A stretch of 64,000 bases of DNA from Onchidella celtica (Eukaryota; Mollusca; Gastropoda; Systellommatophora; Onchidiidae), in assembly GCA_963931925.1 (NCBI GenBank), contig OZ007580.1, forward strand, positions 9,976,001 through 10,040,000. The letters run 5' to 3'. A program made the position numbers and the translations under genes. This document shows positions 37,530 to 48,101 of the stretch, piece by piece. The notes below the pieces were generated by a model. That model did no database searches, was not told the DNA's origin, and saw only the letters and a list, made by a program, of their open reading frames with translations. How positions within the stretch are numbered: position 1 is the stretch's first letter; the number at the start of each line of letters is the position of its first letter.

Positions 37530-37700
37530 TAGGATCGAGTACCTAGTCTTCTCGGATAAGGACGAAAAAATTCGGAGGACCCGTGTGCACGCTGCGCACG
37601 TTAAAGATACCTTGGCAGTTGGAAATCGTAAAGAGCAGGCCGAAAGGCCGCTGCCCGGGCAAAATTGAAAATTGAAATTAATAGAATAAAATTTATCCAT
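37530..37700 (+). repeat. SINE-like repeat, left part
   Basis: TAGGATCGAGTACCTAGTCT through GCTGCCCGGGCAAAATTG is nearly identical to 26189-26330 and is followed by an AATAGAATAAAATTTATCC tail, also seen at 59890-59920. It lacks the right block with the ACAAAT tail. GAGTTCGAGTTCAAATG just upstream could be a B-box remnant of a tRNA-like head. Confidence 0.65.
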
Positions 37701-38509
37701 ATCATCCCTCCCTCCCCACCAGCAGCAACAAAATTAATAAAATATATATTGTTGTTAATAAATATTCAAATATTATTTGAGTTGTGTGTTGTGAACTGAT
37801 GTGAGTTGTGAACTGCTGTGAGTGTGAACTGTTGTGAGTTGTGAACTGCGCCTAACAGGCTGCGTTACAATTTGCTCTGAGATAGAGAGAGAGAGTGAGC
37901 GAGACAGGGAGAGAGAAAGAAGCAGTGCAGTGTGTTGAGCGCTTCGCAGGCAGCTCCATTCTGCTCTGTGGTTGACATGTTGTTTCTGTAAAGCGCATAG
38001 AGCATTTTAAATGGATAATTTGTCTGTCCATCTACTTGCCTATTTATTTCCATGCATTCAGTCTTATCTGTCTGTTTACAATTACATATAGCCTTTTCTA
38101 CATTAGATTCGCCAGGAAAACATTGTGTTGTCGTTTGTTAGTCGTCAAAATAGTTGGATTAGAACCCAGACACCGGTATATATATGCTTGTTCGAAAGTA
38201 GTAATCCCCCACAAGTTATGGACAGCAATGTAGCGCACCATACACCGACGAGAAAAATTAGTAATGAGAAAATAAGCGTGATCTTGCGGAGATGATTTAA
38301 AACAACCGTTTCATTTTTTAATCATGGCCATTTCCCCCTTGCAAGCTCAGCATGGAGTTTATTTAATTAGTTCTTCCATAGCAAAAGCTACATTTTGTGC
38401 CTTATATATGCTGTGGACTCCATTTCGGTGTGTTTGAGTAATTTTACAAGAAGTCGTCAAAGGAATTCACAATGTGTCTCCCCCCCACTCCCGTCATTTT
38501 TATTTTTTT

Positions 38510-39097
38510 AAACTCGATGGTGGTTCTATTTCATGAATATGGCTGGTGGAGATAGTGTTACTATTTATTAAACAGTAAGACAGCAGTGTGCGTAATGTGC
38601 CTTACAAAGTACAGCGAGCAAATTATTTTGAATAACTACATGGTCTATCTGGCATTACACTGGATAAATCTGTGCTCCCGCCCTTCTGTCTGCCTGTCTG
38701 TCCGTCTGTCTGTCTGTCTTTGTCTGTCTGTCCAACGTCTCTCTCCGTCTTTCTCTGTTTGTCTCCTTGTATGTCTTATCTCCCTGGTAATCCGCAGTTT
38801 CGCTTCAGAAACTCGATGGTGGTTCTATTTCATGAATATGGCTGGTGGAGATAGTGTTACTATTTATTAAACAGTAAGACAGCAGTGTGCGTAATGTGCC
38901 TTACAAAGTACAGCGAGCAAATTATTTTGAATAACTACATGGTCTATCTGGCATTACACTGGATAAATCTGTGCTCCCGCCCTTCTGTCTGCCTGTCTGT
39001 CCGTCTGTCTGTCTGTCTGTCCAACGTCTCTCTCCGTCTTTCTCTGTTTGTCTCCTTGTCTGTCTTATCTCCCTGGTAATCCGCAGTTTCGCTTCAG
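38510..39097. repeat. Recent 299-bp tandem duplication
   Basis: 38510-38808 is repeated almost perfectly at 38809-39097. The second copy is about ten bases shorter because its TCTG microsatellite lost units; one base in CTTGTATGTCT versus CTTGTCTGTCT also differs. The near-identity indicates a young duplication or an assembly artefact. No coding content. Confidence 0.9.
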
Positions 39098-39922
39098 ATC
39101 TCATGCATTTCAAGGCACTACCCACTTGCCTCTAAGCAAGGAAATTGCCCCAAAATTGTACGCAAGTCAAATGCAATCTCCCATGAATTGGACTTACATT
39201 GCCCTTTACCGACATAAGAATACATTTTAATATACTGCCTGAACTTGAAAAATCACAACGGGTTGATACCAAAGAGTCTTGACTGGATCACTTAACGCTT
39301 GAAAAAATTGATTTTAAAACTTCTGAAAGTGTCATTGAGACTGTGGCATCTCGAGAAAAAAATAAAAACAAAACAAAATTGACCACAATGAACTAGTCCC
39401 GGCCACCGTCTTCTGTTTTTAAATGTTTTTTTTTTTATCATATAAGATATCACATGGGTTAACAGCGTTATAATTAGGTAATAGCGTAAACAGACCTACT
39501 TACCAGCCACGAGGTCAGGTGCAGTTAAAAAACACATGATCACTAGTCAGCTTGCCAATCTACATCTGCGATGAGCTGATAATAAAACGACCAATCAGGA
39601 ATATCATCTAACCTGTGAAATCACTGGATTTAAGAATAGGGCTGTCCTTGAGAAGTTGAATGTGGCTCATCATGATCCCATTGGCTACCTCATTTGCATA
39701 AGTACTGTAACGCTAAACAAGCCGACGATCCTCCAGCATCCGAGGGGAAAAGGCAGCTTTTCTGTCTTTGAACTAACCCAGCCCGGTTGTGATGAAAGTA
39801 TGTTTGTTTTTCAGACATGAGTGCTCATGAGTCAGGAGGAAATTAGACTGCCAAAGGGGAAACAAAACAGTGATGATCTTCCTCATGACCAATTTTTCAA
39901 GCCCTTTAGTGCCCAAATATCA

Positions 39923-40012
39923 TAAAAACCACAGAAAAACTGTGGGGTCGCAGCAGGGCTATAAATAAGCAAAGTCAAAATTGGGCAAAAAGAAAAAGTT
40001 GTCATTTTGACT
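39923..40012. repeat. Fragment of the hairpin element family
   Basis: CCACAGAAAAACTGTGGGGTCGC parallels CCACAGAGAAACGGTGGGGT next to the hairpin at 34411. CAAAGTCAAAATTGGGCAAA followed by AAGAAAAAGTTG matches the right arm of that hairpin read on the other strand. This is a diverged or truncated second copy. Confidence 0.5.
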
Positions 40013-40209
40013 TTAGTGCCCAGAGTCTCATAATGTTATTACACGTCACCTCGTGCCCAATGTCCCTATTTGGAACACGTAGTAATTTATTGAGAAATTC
40101 TTTTTCGTGATAAATTATCATTCTTCTTCTTCTTGCATTCATTTAACTATTTAAATCAAATTCGCAAGTTTCAGAATTTTTGAAAAATTTAATATTTGGG
40201 TACTAAAAG

Positions 40210-40326
40210 GGTTAGATACGTGACAAACTTCAAGCGATGTTTGCCTCAAGTGCAAGATTCATTCAAACTGGCAGTGGCAGATTTCTTCTGTTTCTTCAGA
40301 TCATCCTTGCCATACTACAAGATAAG
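40210..40326 (+). CDS. Possible internal exon, unidentified
   Basis: A 117-base plus-strand segment, phase 2 at both ends, between an AG at 40208-40209 and a donor GTAATC. It would encode RYVTNFKRCLPQVQDSFKLA and a further phenylalanine-rich stretch. The acceptor has a poor pyrimidine tract, and a better one inside it (CTTCTGTTTCTTCAG) would leave only a 26-base exon. No partner exon is proven. Confidence 0.22.
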
Positions 40327-40384
40327 GTAATCTACAGGGGAAGGAAATACCAGCAAAACTTAACTTTTCCATGGCTAAAACTAC

Positions 40385-40601
40385 CGTGTACTTCGTGTGT
40401 GTAAGGTTTTGTCCTTGGGATGGCAGAGCTGAGTGTACTGTTAGCACTTAACTTGTCAAAACCAGGTTGGGAAGTAGAGAACTGGGTCAAGGCCATTTTC
40501 ATCTTTTCCTCCAGTAATCTTTGATAGTGACAGGCGCAAAACAAGATTTCAAATAGAAATTGGCACCTTGTGCTGTTAAGGATTGAGTCATAAATTACTT
40601 C
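40385..40601 (-). CDS. Receptor gene 3, proposed ectodomain exon
   Basis: A minus-strand exon with a strong acceptor (ATACTTTCTCTTGCAG) and a donor GTAGTT. It has 72 codons plus one base (phase 0 to phase 1), and its end phase fits the exon starting at 37312. The peptide has C-x9-C-x-C spacing (RCQFLFEILFCACHYQRLLEE), similar to the last strand of the second cysteine module of receptor 1 (ACSIRLQKKLSELQ). A Ser/Thr-rich stem with an N-glycosylation sequon follows. The similarity is short, so the link is moderate. Earlier exons of the module were not found. Confidence 0.42.
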
Positions 40602-40662
40602 CTGCAAGAGAAAGTATGAGGAACTTCAAACATGCGTGTCAGTCACCACGATTAATGCTGCA

Positions 40663-40850
40663 TTAGACCGCGTGTCCACCAAAATGGAACCGTTACGACT
40701 AAGAATCGCTAGTCTCTCGGAAAATCGGGAGGTGACACAGGACACCGTTTTTTTCCCTTTGCAATCAACCAGAATCGTCAATAAGTGTGTCCACCAAAAC
40801 CACCCGACTGCTTCAGACAAACGACGAGTCGGTTGGAATGCCGCGTGCAC
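40663..40850 (+). repeat. Diverged interspersed repeat with GTGTCCACCAAAA motifs
   Basis: CCGCGTGTCCACCAAAATGGAAC and AGTGTGTCCACCAAAACCAC occur about 110 bases apart. The same two-motif layout, inverted, is seen at 54790-54905 on the other side of the LTR element. Unassigned; possibly a non-autonomous DNA transposon. Confidence 0.45.
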
Positions 40851-41255
40851 CATTTTTGACGGTTTGCTGGGTGACTCATCAGCGGTGGGCTCAGCCAGCT
40901 AAAAAAAATATGTTTAATTTTTAGCTCAAATCACAAAACTAATGTCATATTCGTTATCAGCACCTCAAAATTAGCAAAGTCTACGCGTAAACCACCTGGT
41001 TTAAGTGCGTTTTTATCGTTTTACTGAAAATAAAATTAATTCCTATCTTTCCATTCCCGTCTTGTGTGTTTTGACCTAATGACCTAATGACCTGACCCGT
41101 TCCCTTGATTCGAGTATCGGTTTATTTAAAAATAAAATAGACCCTAGCCTGTTATTTCCGCCTTGTGTCCTTGGAGTGTTTTGTATGACCTGACCCGCTT
41201 TCTCTGACACATTTGTTGTAGATCTAGTAGAAGTGTTTGATTTGTCACATTCAAG

Positions 41256-41367
41256 ACGGAAGATGAAAAACGTATTGAAGAGGTATTCAAGTACAAGTTT
41301 ATTTATGACAAAAGCGACCCAAAGACTACCTGGGAAGAAGTTCAAACGAAGATTTTGTCATTCTCAG
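41256..41367 (+). CDS. Candidate exon cut at its 3' edge by the LTR element
   Basis: After TTTGATTTGTCACATTCAAG a phase-0 frame reads TEDEKRIEEVFKYKFIYDKS and then DPKTTWEEVQTKI, ending CATTCTCAG. In the pre-insertion sequence this was followed by GTACTA, a plausible donor, now found at 54532 after the 3' LTR. The acidic/basic helical peptide with TTWEEVQ looks like a real protein segment, perhaps a helix-turn-helix type domain, but no family is assigned. The other two frames are also partly open, so this is tentative. Confidence 0.4.
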
Positions 41368-41982
41368 TGTAGCATCTGCAAGCTATCCCTTGCCCTCCCC
41401 CGTTTTCTTGTTACACTGGTGAGCATGTGTTCATTTCTTCTTTCATTTTATTGTTGACAACCGCCAGAGTGTACTGTACTCCGTGACCTGACCTTCTTTT
41501 CTAGTGAGTAGTTTTTTTCCTCGCTCGCTTGTTGTCAGGTGTCTTGAATCGTTCAGTAAATATTAGTATGTTCCCGAACATTCGATAACACTGTGGATAA
41601 GGATGTTTACGCCAGATTTGGCCTTGGGTGATGTAACCTGATGACGTATTGATACGTGATTGGTTAGTTTGTGCGAGGGCAAAGGTAACGTTTATTTCGG
41701 GAACTTTCTGTAGGAATGTTTATATATATAGACCTGTGTGAGTGGTTGGTCGGTGAGTAAGTGAGTTTCCTTTTGTGTGGCGTAGATATTTAGTTTCGCT
41801 GGTGTCTTCCTAGTAATTTATTGTTCACTATACAGTTATTAAACTTTAGTATTATTTAATCTATCGTCGGATCTCGTGTTTATTTATTTTACAGCTGTAA
41901 TAGTTTCGTTTTCTAAAGGGTTGTAGTTAGATCAACTAACTCCCCCCTACTATAACGTGCTAGAACAACCTCAGCTGTTACA
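41368..41982 (+). repeat. 5' LTR
   Basis: Starts TGTAGCATCTGC and ends CTCAGCTGTTACA with TG...CA termini. It contains TTTATATATATAGACC near 41720, a TATA-like promoter, and ATTAAA near 41838, a possible polyadenylation signal. Identical in length to the 3' LTR with about four substitutions, which implies a young insertion. Confidence 0.92.
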
Positions 41983-41985
41983 TAT

Positions 41986-42003
41986 TGGGGGCTCGTCCGG
42001 GAT
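41986..42003 (+). promoter_or_regulatory. Primer binding site, proline tRNA type
   Basis: TGGGGGCTCGTCCGGGAT lies three bases after the 5' LTR. It is the 18-base complement of the 3' end of tRNA-Pro, the same site known from gammaretroviruses. Reverse transcription would be primed here. Confidence 0.88.
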
Positions 42004-42989
42004 CCGACCATATTCGAGCGGACCGGATCAAAATTACTAGATTTTTTTTTTTTTTTTTCTTTTTTTTTTTTTTCCCGAGCTCACTACACATTTTTTTTTT
42101 TTTTTTTTGGTACCCCATTAGTGAGTCAGTCTAACTTGTTAAATATGATTATGTTCAGACAATACTATCAGTGTTGTGATATCCTGTTAGTTCGATTTTT
42201 TTTTCAAATGTTTTAGTTGCTGTAAGAGAAACAAAGAAGAGATGAGATCTGTTACTGAAAATGTTTCTTTTTTAATTTTCTACTTGCCCCTGGTCTATAC
42301 AGAACCTAGGGGTGAGCTCTTCCCACTTTCCCGCTTCATCAAAAGAAGCGTCCATTGTTAGTCCTGGCGCCACAACAATAATAAAAGTCTCTAAACTGCA
42401 GAGGTCCGTTCTATGGTGGCTGTTTATGTTAGTTCTGTTAATGTCCTAACCAATTCCTGACTGAATGAGACAAAGTGCAGCAGTGGCATGGACAAAGAGG
42501 AGGAGGTAATTAACAAATAGATCGTCCGAGGGGAATAAAATCTTCGTAATGAAATTTAGCAGTTGAAAAGGGAGAGTTGTAAATTTGATTATGGCACACC
42601 GAGACTGCCCCACATCGAGCCTCACCACCTATCTGTTGGGCGTCTTAGGGTGTAAAAACCTGCCAAAAAAACCACCCCGTGACCTCCAGCAGTTACAATG
42701 ACGCTATCGTATACATATTGTAGTTAATACAAATCGTAATGTATGTGGGTGCTTTCCCTGGGGCGATCCGACAGCCAAACGCTCAAACTTAACGATTTAC
42801 GGCAAAATGGCATTTCATGAGTATACTATTTAGCAGATGTTATTGCTATTAGTACTACTGTTAGCTTCCTAACCCTCTGCAGTTATTAAGGGTACCATAG
42901 GTTTCTAAAAAGTCCCTGCCCTGTGAAAAAGGAGTAAAATTCTTACCTGACTCACATTCTTTGCGTTCCTTCCTCCACGACTTCCTTGC

Positions 42990-45900
42990 TTACTCCCATA
43001 GTTTCCTAAACTTGGCCTCTGTGTTAAACAGGTCTGTCATTTTGCCTCTCTTACCATAGTTGTATTTCGAAATTACCATTTTCCCTATCAATATTGCATG
43101 ATTAATTTCATTCAGAGATTTCTTGTTAAATTTGCCGTGCGACGACAGTCCCAATAAAACGGAACATTTATCTAAAACAATTCTCTTACCTGTTTCTGCT
43201 GTAATTCGGTTTTCGATTTCTTTCCAAAGTGGCTGGACTGTTGGGCAATCATAGAAAAAGTGTTCTAAAAAATCTACCGCTTTACACGTTGGGCATAAAA
43301 TTGAGTCTTGTATTCCCATCTTTTTTAATAGTATACTTGTTGGATAAATGTTATTCAGTATTTTCCACTGCAATACTCTTAACCTTGTTTCTGTGGTGCA
43401 GTTAAATGCAATTTTCCAGTGTGTTTCTCTTATCTCTACTTTCAGTTTTTGTTTCCAGAAATTAATTGCATAAGATTGCCTCTCGACTCTAATCGTTTTT
43501 TCAAATCCTTTCCTTCCTATATTACCTATCATTTCCCCTCTGAATTTGATAGATTTCAATGCCCCTGGTCTTTCCTCCTGTAGCAATGGCTTCTTATGAA
43601 GAGCGTTGTACAATACATTGTATTCTAGCTGGGCACCAGGAAAGGCCCCGTATTTCCCTATAAAGTCATAAAAGGAAATTATGGTGTTATTATTACATAC
43701 ATCTTTAACATAGACAATATTTCTCTGTATACAGTTTGGCAAGAGAAGTATGCTATTCTTATACTTTATGTTTTTGTTGTTAGACAGTGTTTCATTTACT
43801 GGTAATACATTTCCGGTCTCTGGGATATGATTATTATCGATCCATGTCTTCAAAACTCGTCTCCAGAATAGTATTTTAACCTTTTCTAGACCTTTGAATT
43901 CTTTACTCGCAATGTTACTTTCAAAGGCAGCGATGCCTCCAACTGGAACGAGACATTGCAAAGGAATAATTTTCCAAGGTTGACTTTCACCATGAATTAA
44001 ATTTTCTCCCCATTGAAGAAGAATAGAAATTTGCTTATGAATTATATTTACCATATTCATCCCACCTTTTTCATATGAACTACACATCGTAACTCTATTT
44101 ACTTTTTCAAACGCTCTGGTGTTCGTAAGTCGTCTTTTCCATATAAATTTAAAAAATAACTTATTTATTTTGTTCAGAATATGCAAAGGAAGCCCAATGC
44201 TCTGCATTACATACATAAATTGACTTAGACCAAATGTTTTCACTATATGTATTTTTCCAATTATAGATAGATCTCTTCTAGCCCATAAGGACAGTATTTT
44301 TTCTGTAGTTTCTATTTTCTTATTCCAGTTTTCCTCCGTCTCCATTGCTGGAGACTTCGAGCTGAAAGTTATACCTAAAATTTTCAGTTTGTCAACCACT
44401 TTTATGTCTAGTTCTTCAACCCACTGAATTCTTTCTTTTCCCATGGTCATCGCAAGCGACTTTTCTTTATTTAATGCCAGGCCTGAGAGTTCAGTAAATT
44501 CTTTTATTTTAGCCAGAATTTCTCTGTAGTCAATTAAGTCTTTCAAAAAAAGTGTTGTGTCGTCGGCATATTGTTTAATTTTTACCTGGCTCGTTGTGTC
44601 CGGTAGTGTAATTCCTCTAATATTTCTTTCTTGTTTAATTTTAAGGGCCAAAATTTCAACAGCAACCACAAAGATTAGTGGAGAAATTGGGCAACCCTGC
44701 CGTACCCCTCTCTCAATTTTAAACTCTCTGCTAAAGAATCCCCCATTCCTGATGATAGCCACTCGATCTTTCATTAAAGTGGAAATCCAGTGACGAAAAT
44801 AACTTCCGAAACCAAACATTCTAAAGGATTCAGTAACCAGGCTTGTTGATATAGTATCGAAAGCTTTTTGGAAATCGAGAGATAATAAGACGCTTCCTAC
44901 TTTCCTTTGCTTTTGATTTTCGATGATATCATCTAATTCTCGTAACATAGTTACTATACTTCTTCCTTTAACAAAGCCCACTTGGTTTTCGCTGATTATG
45001 TTATGCAGGACTTTGTCTAGTCTCAATGCCAAAGTTTTTGCTATTATTTTATAATCCGAGTTTGTAAGCGATATTGGGCGCCAGTTTCCTAAATCATTTC
45101 TATTTAGACCTTTCCTTTTGTGCAAAAGACTTATAATTCCCTTTCTCTGTGTTGGAGACAAACATCCCTTCTGAAAGCTATAGAGATAGGAGTTCATTAA
45201 TGGTTTCTTAATTTGGCTCCAGAATACTTTATAAAATTCCATTGGGATTCCATCTAATCCTGGAGCGGAACCATTTTTCATTTTCTTCAGAGCAGATAAA
45301 ACCTCTGCATCAGTAATTTGTATTTCGCATTGCTCCCGCCCGACATCACATATCCGAGGTATTTGTAATTCCCTTATGAAATTATTGATTCGATTTAAAA
45401 TTTGTTGTTCACTTTTTTCTTCCCGGTACAAATTTTCGTAAAACTGACAAATTTGGTCATTGATATCAGCAGCGTTATTTAAAACGCTACCACAATTGTT
45501 AATAAGTTTATGGATAGTATTACTCTTCGATCTCACTTTTTCTAAACCTAAAAAGAACTTTGTGGACTTTTCACCTTCCTCAATCCATTTTATTCCTGCT
45601 CTAATCTGGGCACCTCTTGTCTCATCCATCTGAATTATTTCCAGCTGTTTCTTAGTAGACATAATTTGAGCATAAATCTCTTTACTTTCAGGGTCTTGGG
45701 TAAGTTTTGTTTCTAGCATATTCAATGATTCGAACAGATCTGATTTTCTCTCCCTTTTTCCATTTTGTAGATGGCGACTATATTGTTGACTAGCTTCCTT
45801 TACATCAATTTTTATCATTTCCCATCTCAATTGGGGGTCCAAATCTTTATAAGTTTCTTCCGTGCGATGTATGGTGTCATTTATTAGGTTGACGTAGCTG

Positions 45901-46691
45901 AGGTCCTTAAACAGACTTGTATTCATTTTATATGAGGATGGCCCCCTATTAAACGACTGGAAGTTAAACGTAATTATTGAAGCTCTGTGATCTGAAAATC
46001 CAAAACTTTGTATATTAGTTTCCGATACAAAAGTGAGGAGGTTGTCACCCACAAAGACGTAATCTAATCTTCTTGCAATGATCGGATTCCCTCGGCTCCA
46101 GGTATGGGTTCGATCTCCTGGATGTTGTTGCCTCCACACATCCGTTAGCGACAGTTCTTTTATATGTGTGTTTAGAGATTCAACGATATTATTCGGATGT
46201 TTCGATCCTGAAACAATATCTAAGTTGTTGCACATAACAGTGTTAAAATCACCGAGGTATATAACATGAGTGGTATTTCCATTGTCGACATATTTTTCAA
46301 TTATTCTTTTCACTTGCGCAAAAAATATACATTTTTCCCTTTCTATACATGGTCCATAAACATTTATTAAGTAGACCTCATTTTCATTTTCTATGTTCAT
46401 GTTGGAGATTATCATTCTTTCGTTTTTGTATACAAGTTTTACCTGTTCAACTGCAATAGTTTTGCCGAACATGGTCATAATTCCTTTACTTCTGGTGGTC
46501 CCTACTGAATAATGAATCGTTCCTCCCCATTCCTTTTTAACTAATTCCATATCATCCTCGAGAAGGTGCGTTTCCTGCATTGCTATCGCTTCAAATTTTT
46601 CAATTTTCATGGTTCGAAAGAGTGCCTTTCGTTTTTTTTGTTGCCTCAAGCCCTGCACGTTAAGCGTGCATATTTTAGTTCTGGACATCAT
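42990..46691 (-). CDS. LINE ORF2: endonuclease-reverse transcriptase
   Basis: From the first ATG (46691) it encodes about 1233 residues. An APE endonuclease opens it: KICTLNVQGL, AMQETHL, YLGDFNTV and GFSDHRASI (catalytic His). The reverse transcriptase follows with NWRPISL, ENQVGFVKGRS, LDFQKAFDT, RGVRQGCPISP and the catalytic QYADDTTLF. Near the C-terminus CPTCKAVDFLEHFFYDCP forms the CCHC zinc motif seen in L1-like ORF2 proteins. Its product would nick DNA and prime cDNA synthesis from the nick. The frame has no stop or frameshift. The NWRPISLTNSDYKI and GRSI patterns point to the Tx1 branch of the L1 clade. Confidence 0.92.
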   Translation of the reverse strand: MMSRTKICTLNVQGLRQQKKRKALFRTMKIEKFEAIAMQETHLLEDDMELVKKEWGGTIHYSVGTTRSKGIMTMFGKTIAVEQVKLVYKNERMIISNMNIENENEVYLINVYGPCIEREKCIFFAQVKRIIEKYVDNGNTTHVIYLGDFNTVMCNNLDIVSGSKHPNNIVESLNTHIKELSLTDVWRQQHPGDRTHTWSRGNPIIARRLDYVFVGDNLLTFVSETNIQSFGFSDHRASIITFNFQSFNRGPSSYKMNTSLFKDLSYVNLINDTIHRTEETYKDLDPQLRWEMIKIDVKEASQQYSRHLQNGKRERKSDLFESLNMLETKLTQDPESKEIYAQIMSTKKQLEIIQMDETRGAQIRAGIKWIEEGEKSTKFFLGLEKVRSKSNTIHKLINNCGSVLNNAADINDQICQFYENLYREEKSEQQILNRINNFIRELQIPRICDVGREQCEIQITDAEVLSALKKMKNGSAPGLDGIPMEFYKVFWSQIKKPLMNSYLYSFQKGCLSPTQRKGIISLLHKRKGLNRNDLGNWRPISLTNSDYKIIAKTLALRLDKVLHNIISENQVGFVKGRSIVTMLRELDDIIENQKQRKVGSVLLSLDFQKAFDTISTSLVTESFRMFGFGSYFRHWISTLMKDRVAIIRNGGFFSREFKIERGVRQGCPISPLIFVVAVEILALKIKQERNIRGITLPDTTSQVKIKQYADDTTLFLKDLIDYREILAKIKEFTELSGLALNKEKSLAMTMGKERIQWVEELDIKVVDKLKILGITFSSKSPAMETEENWNKKIETTEKILSLWARRDLSIIGKIHIVKTFGLSQFMYVMQSIGLPLHILNKINKLFFKFIWKRRLTNTRAFEKVNRVTMCSSYEKGGMNMVNIIHKQISILLQWGENLIHGESQPWKIIPLQCLVPVGGIAAFESNIASKEFKGLEKVKILFWRRVLKTWIDNNHIPETGNVLPVNETLSNNKNIKYKNSILLLPNCIQRNIVYVKDVCNNNTIISFYDFIGKYGAFPGAQLEYNVLYNALHKKPLLQEERPGALKSIKFRGEMIGNIGRKGFEKTIRVERQSYAINFWKQKLKVEIRETHWKIAFNCTTETRLRVLQWKILNNIYPTSILLKKMGIQDSILCPTCKAVDFLEHFFYDCPTVQPLWKEIENRITAETGKRIVLDKCSVLLGLSSHGKFNKKSLNEINHAILIGKMVISKYNYGKRGKMTDLFNTEAKFRKLWE

Positions 46692-46775
46692 TTCCTTCGT
46701 TGGGTAGTTTGTGTTGCCTGTTTCTGTCAATGATTTGTTGTTGTTTTTTCCCTTTCCTTTTTGAGCATACTAACC

Positions 46776-48101
46776 TCAATAAGTTGAAGTTGGGTCGCAC
46801 CTTATCTTTTGTGAGGGCTGCTCCGTCGTGTTTTTCGAAGGCGAATCTGGGACCCTCCTTTTCGTGCTCACTGAGCGAGCTTTACTCAGGAAGAAAGGTA
46901 AGGTGTTTGTTTCTTTCTTCCCTTTTATTTCTGGGCATTTTTCCTTCTTCCTTCCTCTCTCTCCGTCGGTTCTTTGTCCAGTTTTGTTTTGTTCCCTTAT
47001 ATCAGTTTGTGCGTTCATAGATGAGTTCGTGTTGTTTTGCTGAGTCTTCTGTGGAGTGTCCTCCTCTTTGTCTTTGTTTATTGTTGCCTCCTCTTCACTT
47101 CCTCTTCTTTGTTTTTCTTTCCTGTTCACTGTTTTCTTTGTTTTCACTTCTTTGCTTTGTCCTTTCTGAGGATAATCAATTACCTCATCGTCCTTTCTCC
47201 GTTCTCGGCCTTTCTCTTCGGTCGCTTCTCTTTCAGCAAGATCTTCACTCTCCTCCTCATCCTCGGCATCTTCATAACTACTATCGTCGCTTTCTCTTGA
47301 GATGTCAATAGATGGTTTTGGTTTGCTACTTACCATCTCCGCGTTTGTGCTCCCCAATGTTACGTCTTCCGTCTCTAGACCATCATTTTCATTTCGCCTG
47401 TCTCTCTCCTCTTCCACTATCTTATCATCCTTGTCTGTTTCCCGGGGTCCATTTTCACATTCGTTTTTTCTGTGTCCCGGATTACGGCACAACAAGCACA
47501 CTTCCTGATTGGTGCACATTCTCGCTGTGTGCCCTTTTTGAAGGCACTTCCTACAGACCTGTACCTCATCCTTCATTTCCCTGTAATAGAGGGAGGCCCA
47601 AAATGGACCCATTTGGACCCTGGCCGGGAGGGGTTTTTCTGGGAGGCTGATCCAAACTATTCTTCTCCCCGAGACCCAAGGGGTCAGCCTGCCCTGGGGA
47701 TCTCTCAGCCTTTCCATTTCCAGTTTTGAACGGCTCTTGACCCCCAGTTTATTAAGAGCCGTCTCAATAGCCTGGTTGCTATATGACAGTGGGATATCCC
47801 CCACCGTCAATCTCGTGGCAGGGATTTCCTTACCATCCCCACCTCTTAGTAGAAATGGGTTTTGGTTAAAGAGGGGTATGTGCACCCCTTTCACACTAAT
47901 TCCCTTCGCCAGGAGCGTGGCCCTGGCCGTTTGCGATTTGGTGTATATTCGCCATAGACCGCCAATTCTTTGGGCTCCCACCGTCTCACCCGCGCCGGAC
48001 GCCCTCTCCGCGGAGGAGCACACATCGAAAGGGGACAAGCCCCTCTCTCCGTCAAATGGGAAGGCTTTCGCCAGGAAAAAAACCGGTGGAGTTGACGACA
48101 T
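46776..48101 (-). CDS. LINE ORF1: nucleic-acid-binding, CCHC zinc-knuckle protein
   Basis: 441 residues from an ATG at 48101. The N-terminal half has a compact domain (IGGLWRIYTKSQTARATLLA, LTVGDIPLSY) of the kind seen in Tx1-type ORF1 proteins. Two zinc knuckles follow, CRKCLQKGHTARMC and CLLCRNPGHRKNEC. The C-terminal half is acidic then lysine-rich and probably disordered. It would package LINE RNA. It ends about 85 bases upstream of the ORF2 ATG, as expected for a bicistronic LINE. The strongly biased codons make several long opposite-strand ORFs, which are shadows. Confidence 0.88.
   Translation of the reverse strand: MSSTPPVFFLAKAFPFDGERGLSPFDVCSSAERASGAGETVGAQRIGGLWRIYTKSQTARATLLAKGISVKGVHIPLFNQNPFLLRGGDGKEIPATRLTVGDIPLSYSNQAIETALNKLGVKSRSKLEMERLRDPQGRLTPWVSGRRIVWISLPEKPLPARVQMGPFWASLYYREMKDEVQVCRKCLQKGHTARMCTNQEVCLLCRNPGHRKNECENGPRETDKDDKIVEEERDRRNENDGLETEDVTLGSTNAEMVSSKPKPSIDISRESDDSSYEDAEDEEESEDLAEREATEEKGRERRKDDEVIDYPQKGQSKEVKTKKTVNRKEKQRRGSEEEATINKDKEEDTPQKTQQNNTNSSMNAQTDIREQNKTGQRTDGERGRKKEKCPEIKGKKETNTLPFFLSKARSVSTKRRVPDSPSKNTTEQPSQKIRCDPTSTY

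Larger units (their letters stand above)
37313..40384. other. Intron of receptor gene 3 and embedded repeats
   Basis: Holds a SINE piece, a GA-rich stretch near 37880, a 299-bp tandem duplication, a hairpin-family fragment and a possible plus-strand exon, each listed separately. No further minus-strand exon was recognised. Confidence 0.35.

Noticed and set aside
37377..37700. Minus-strand 107-codon ORF as an extra exon of receptor 3
   Set aside because: Most of it is the SINE copy read backwards, and no suitable donor joins it to the exon at 37312.
38510..39097. Short direct repeats considered as a CRISPR array
   Set aside because: Only two long adjacent copies with no spacers, in a eukaryotic context. 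It is a tandem duplication.
40626..40853. Minus-strand ORF upstream of receptor 3 exon
   Set aside because: It overlaps the GTGTCCACCAAAA repeat and lacks cysteine or Ig-like features.
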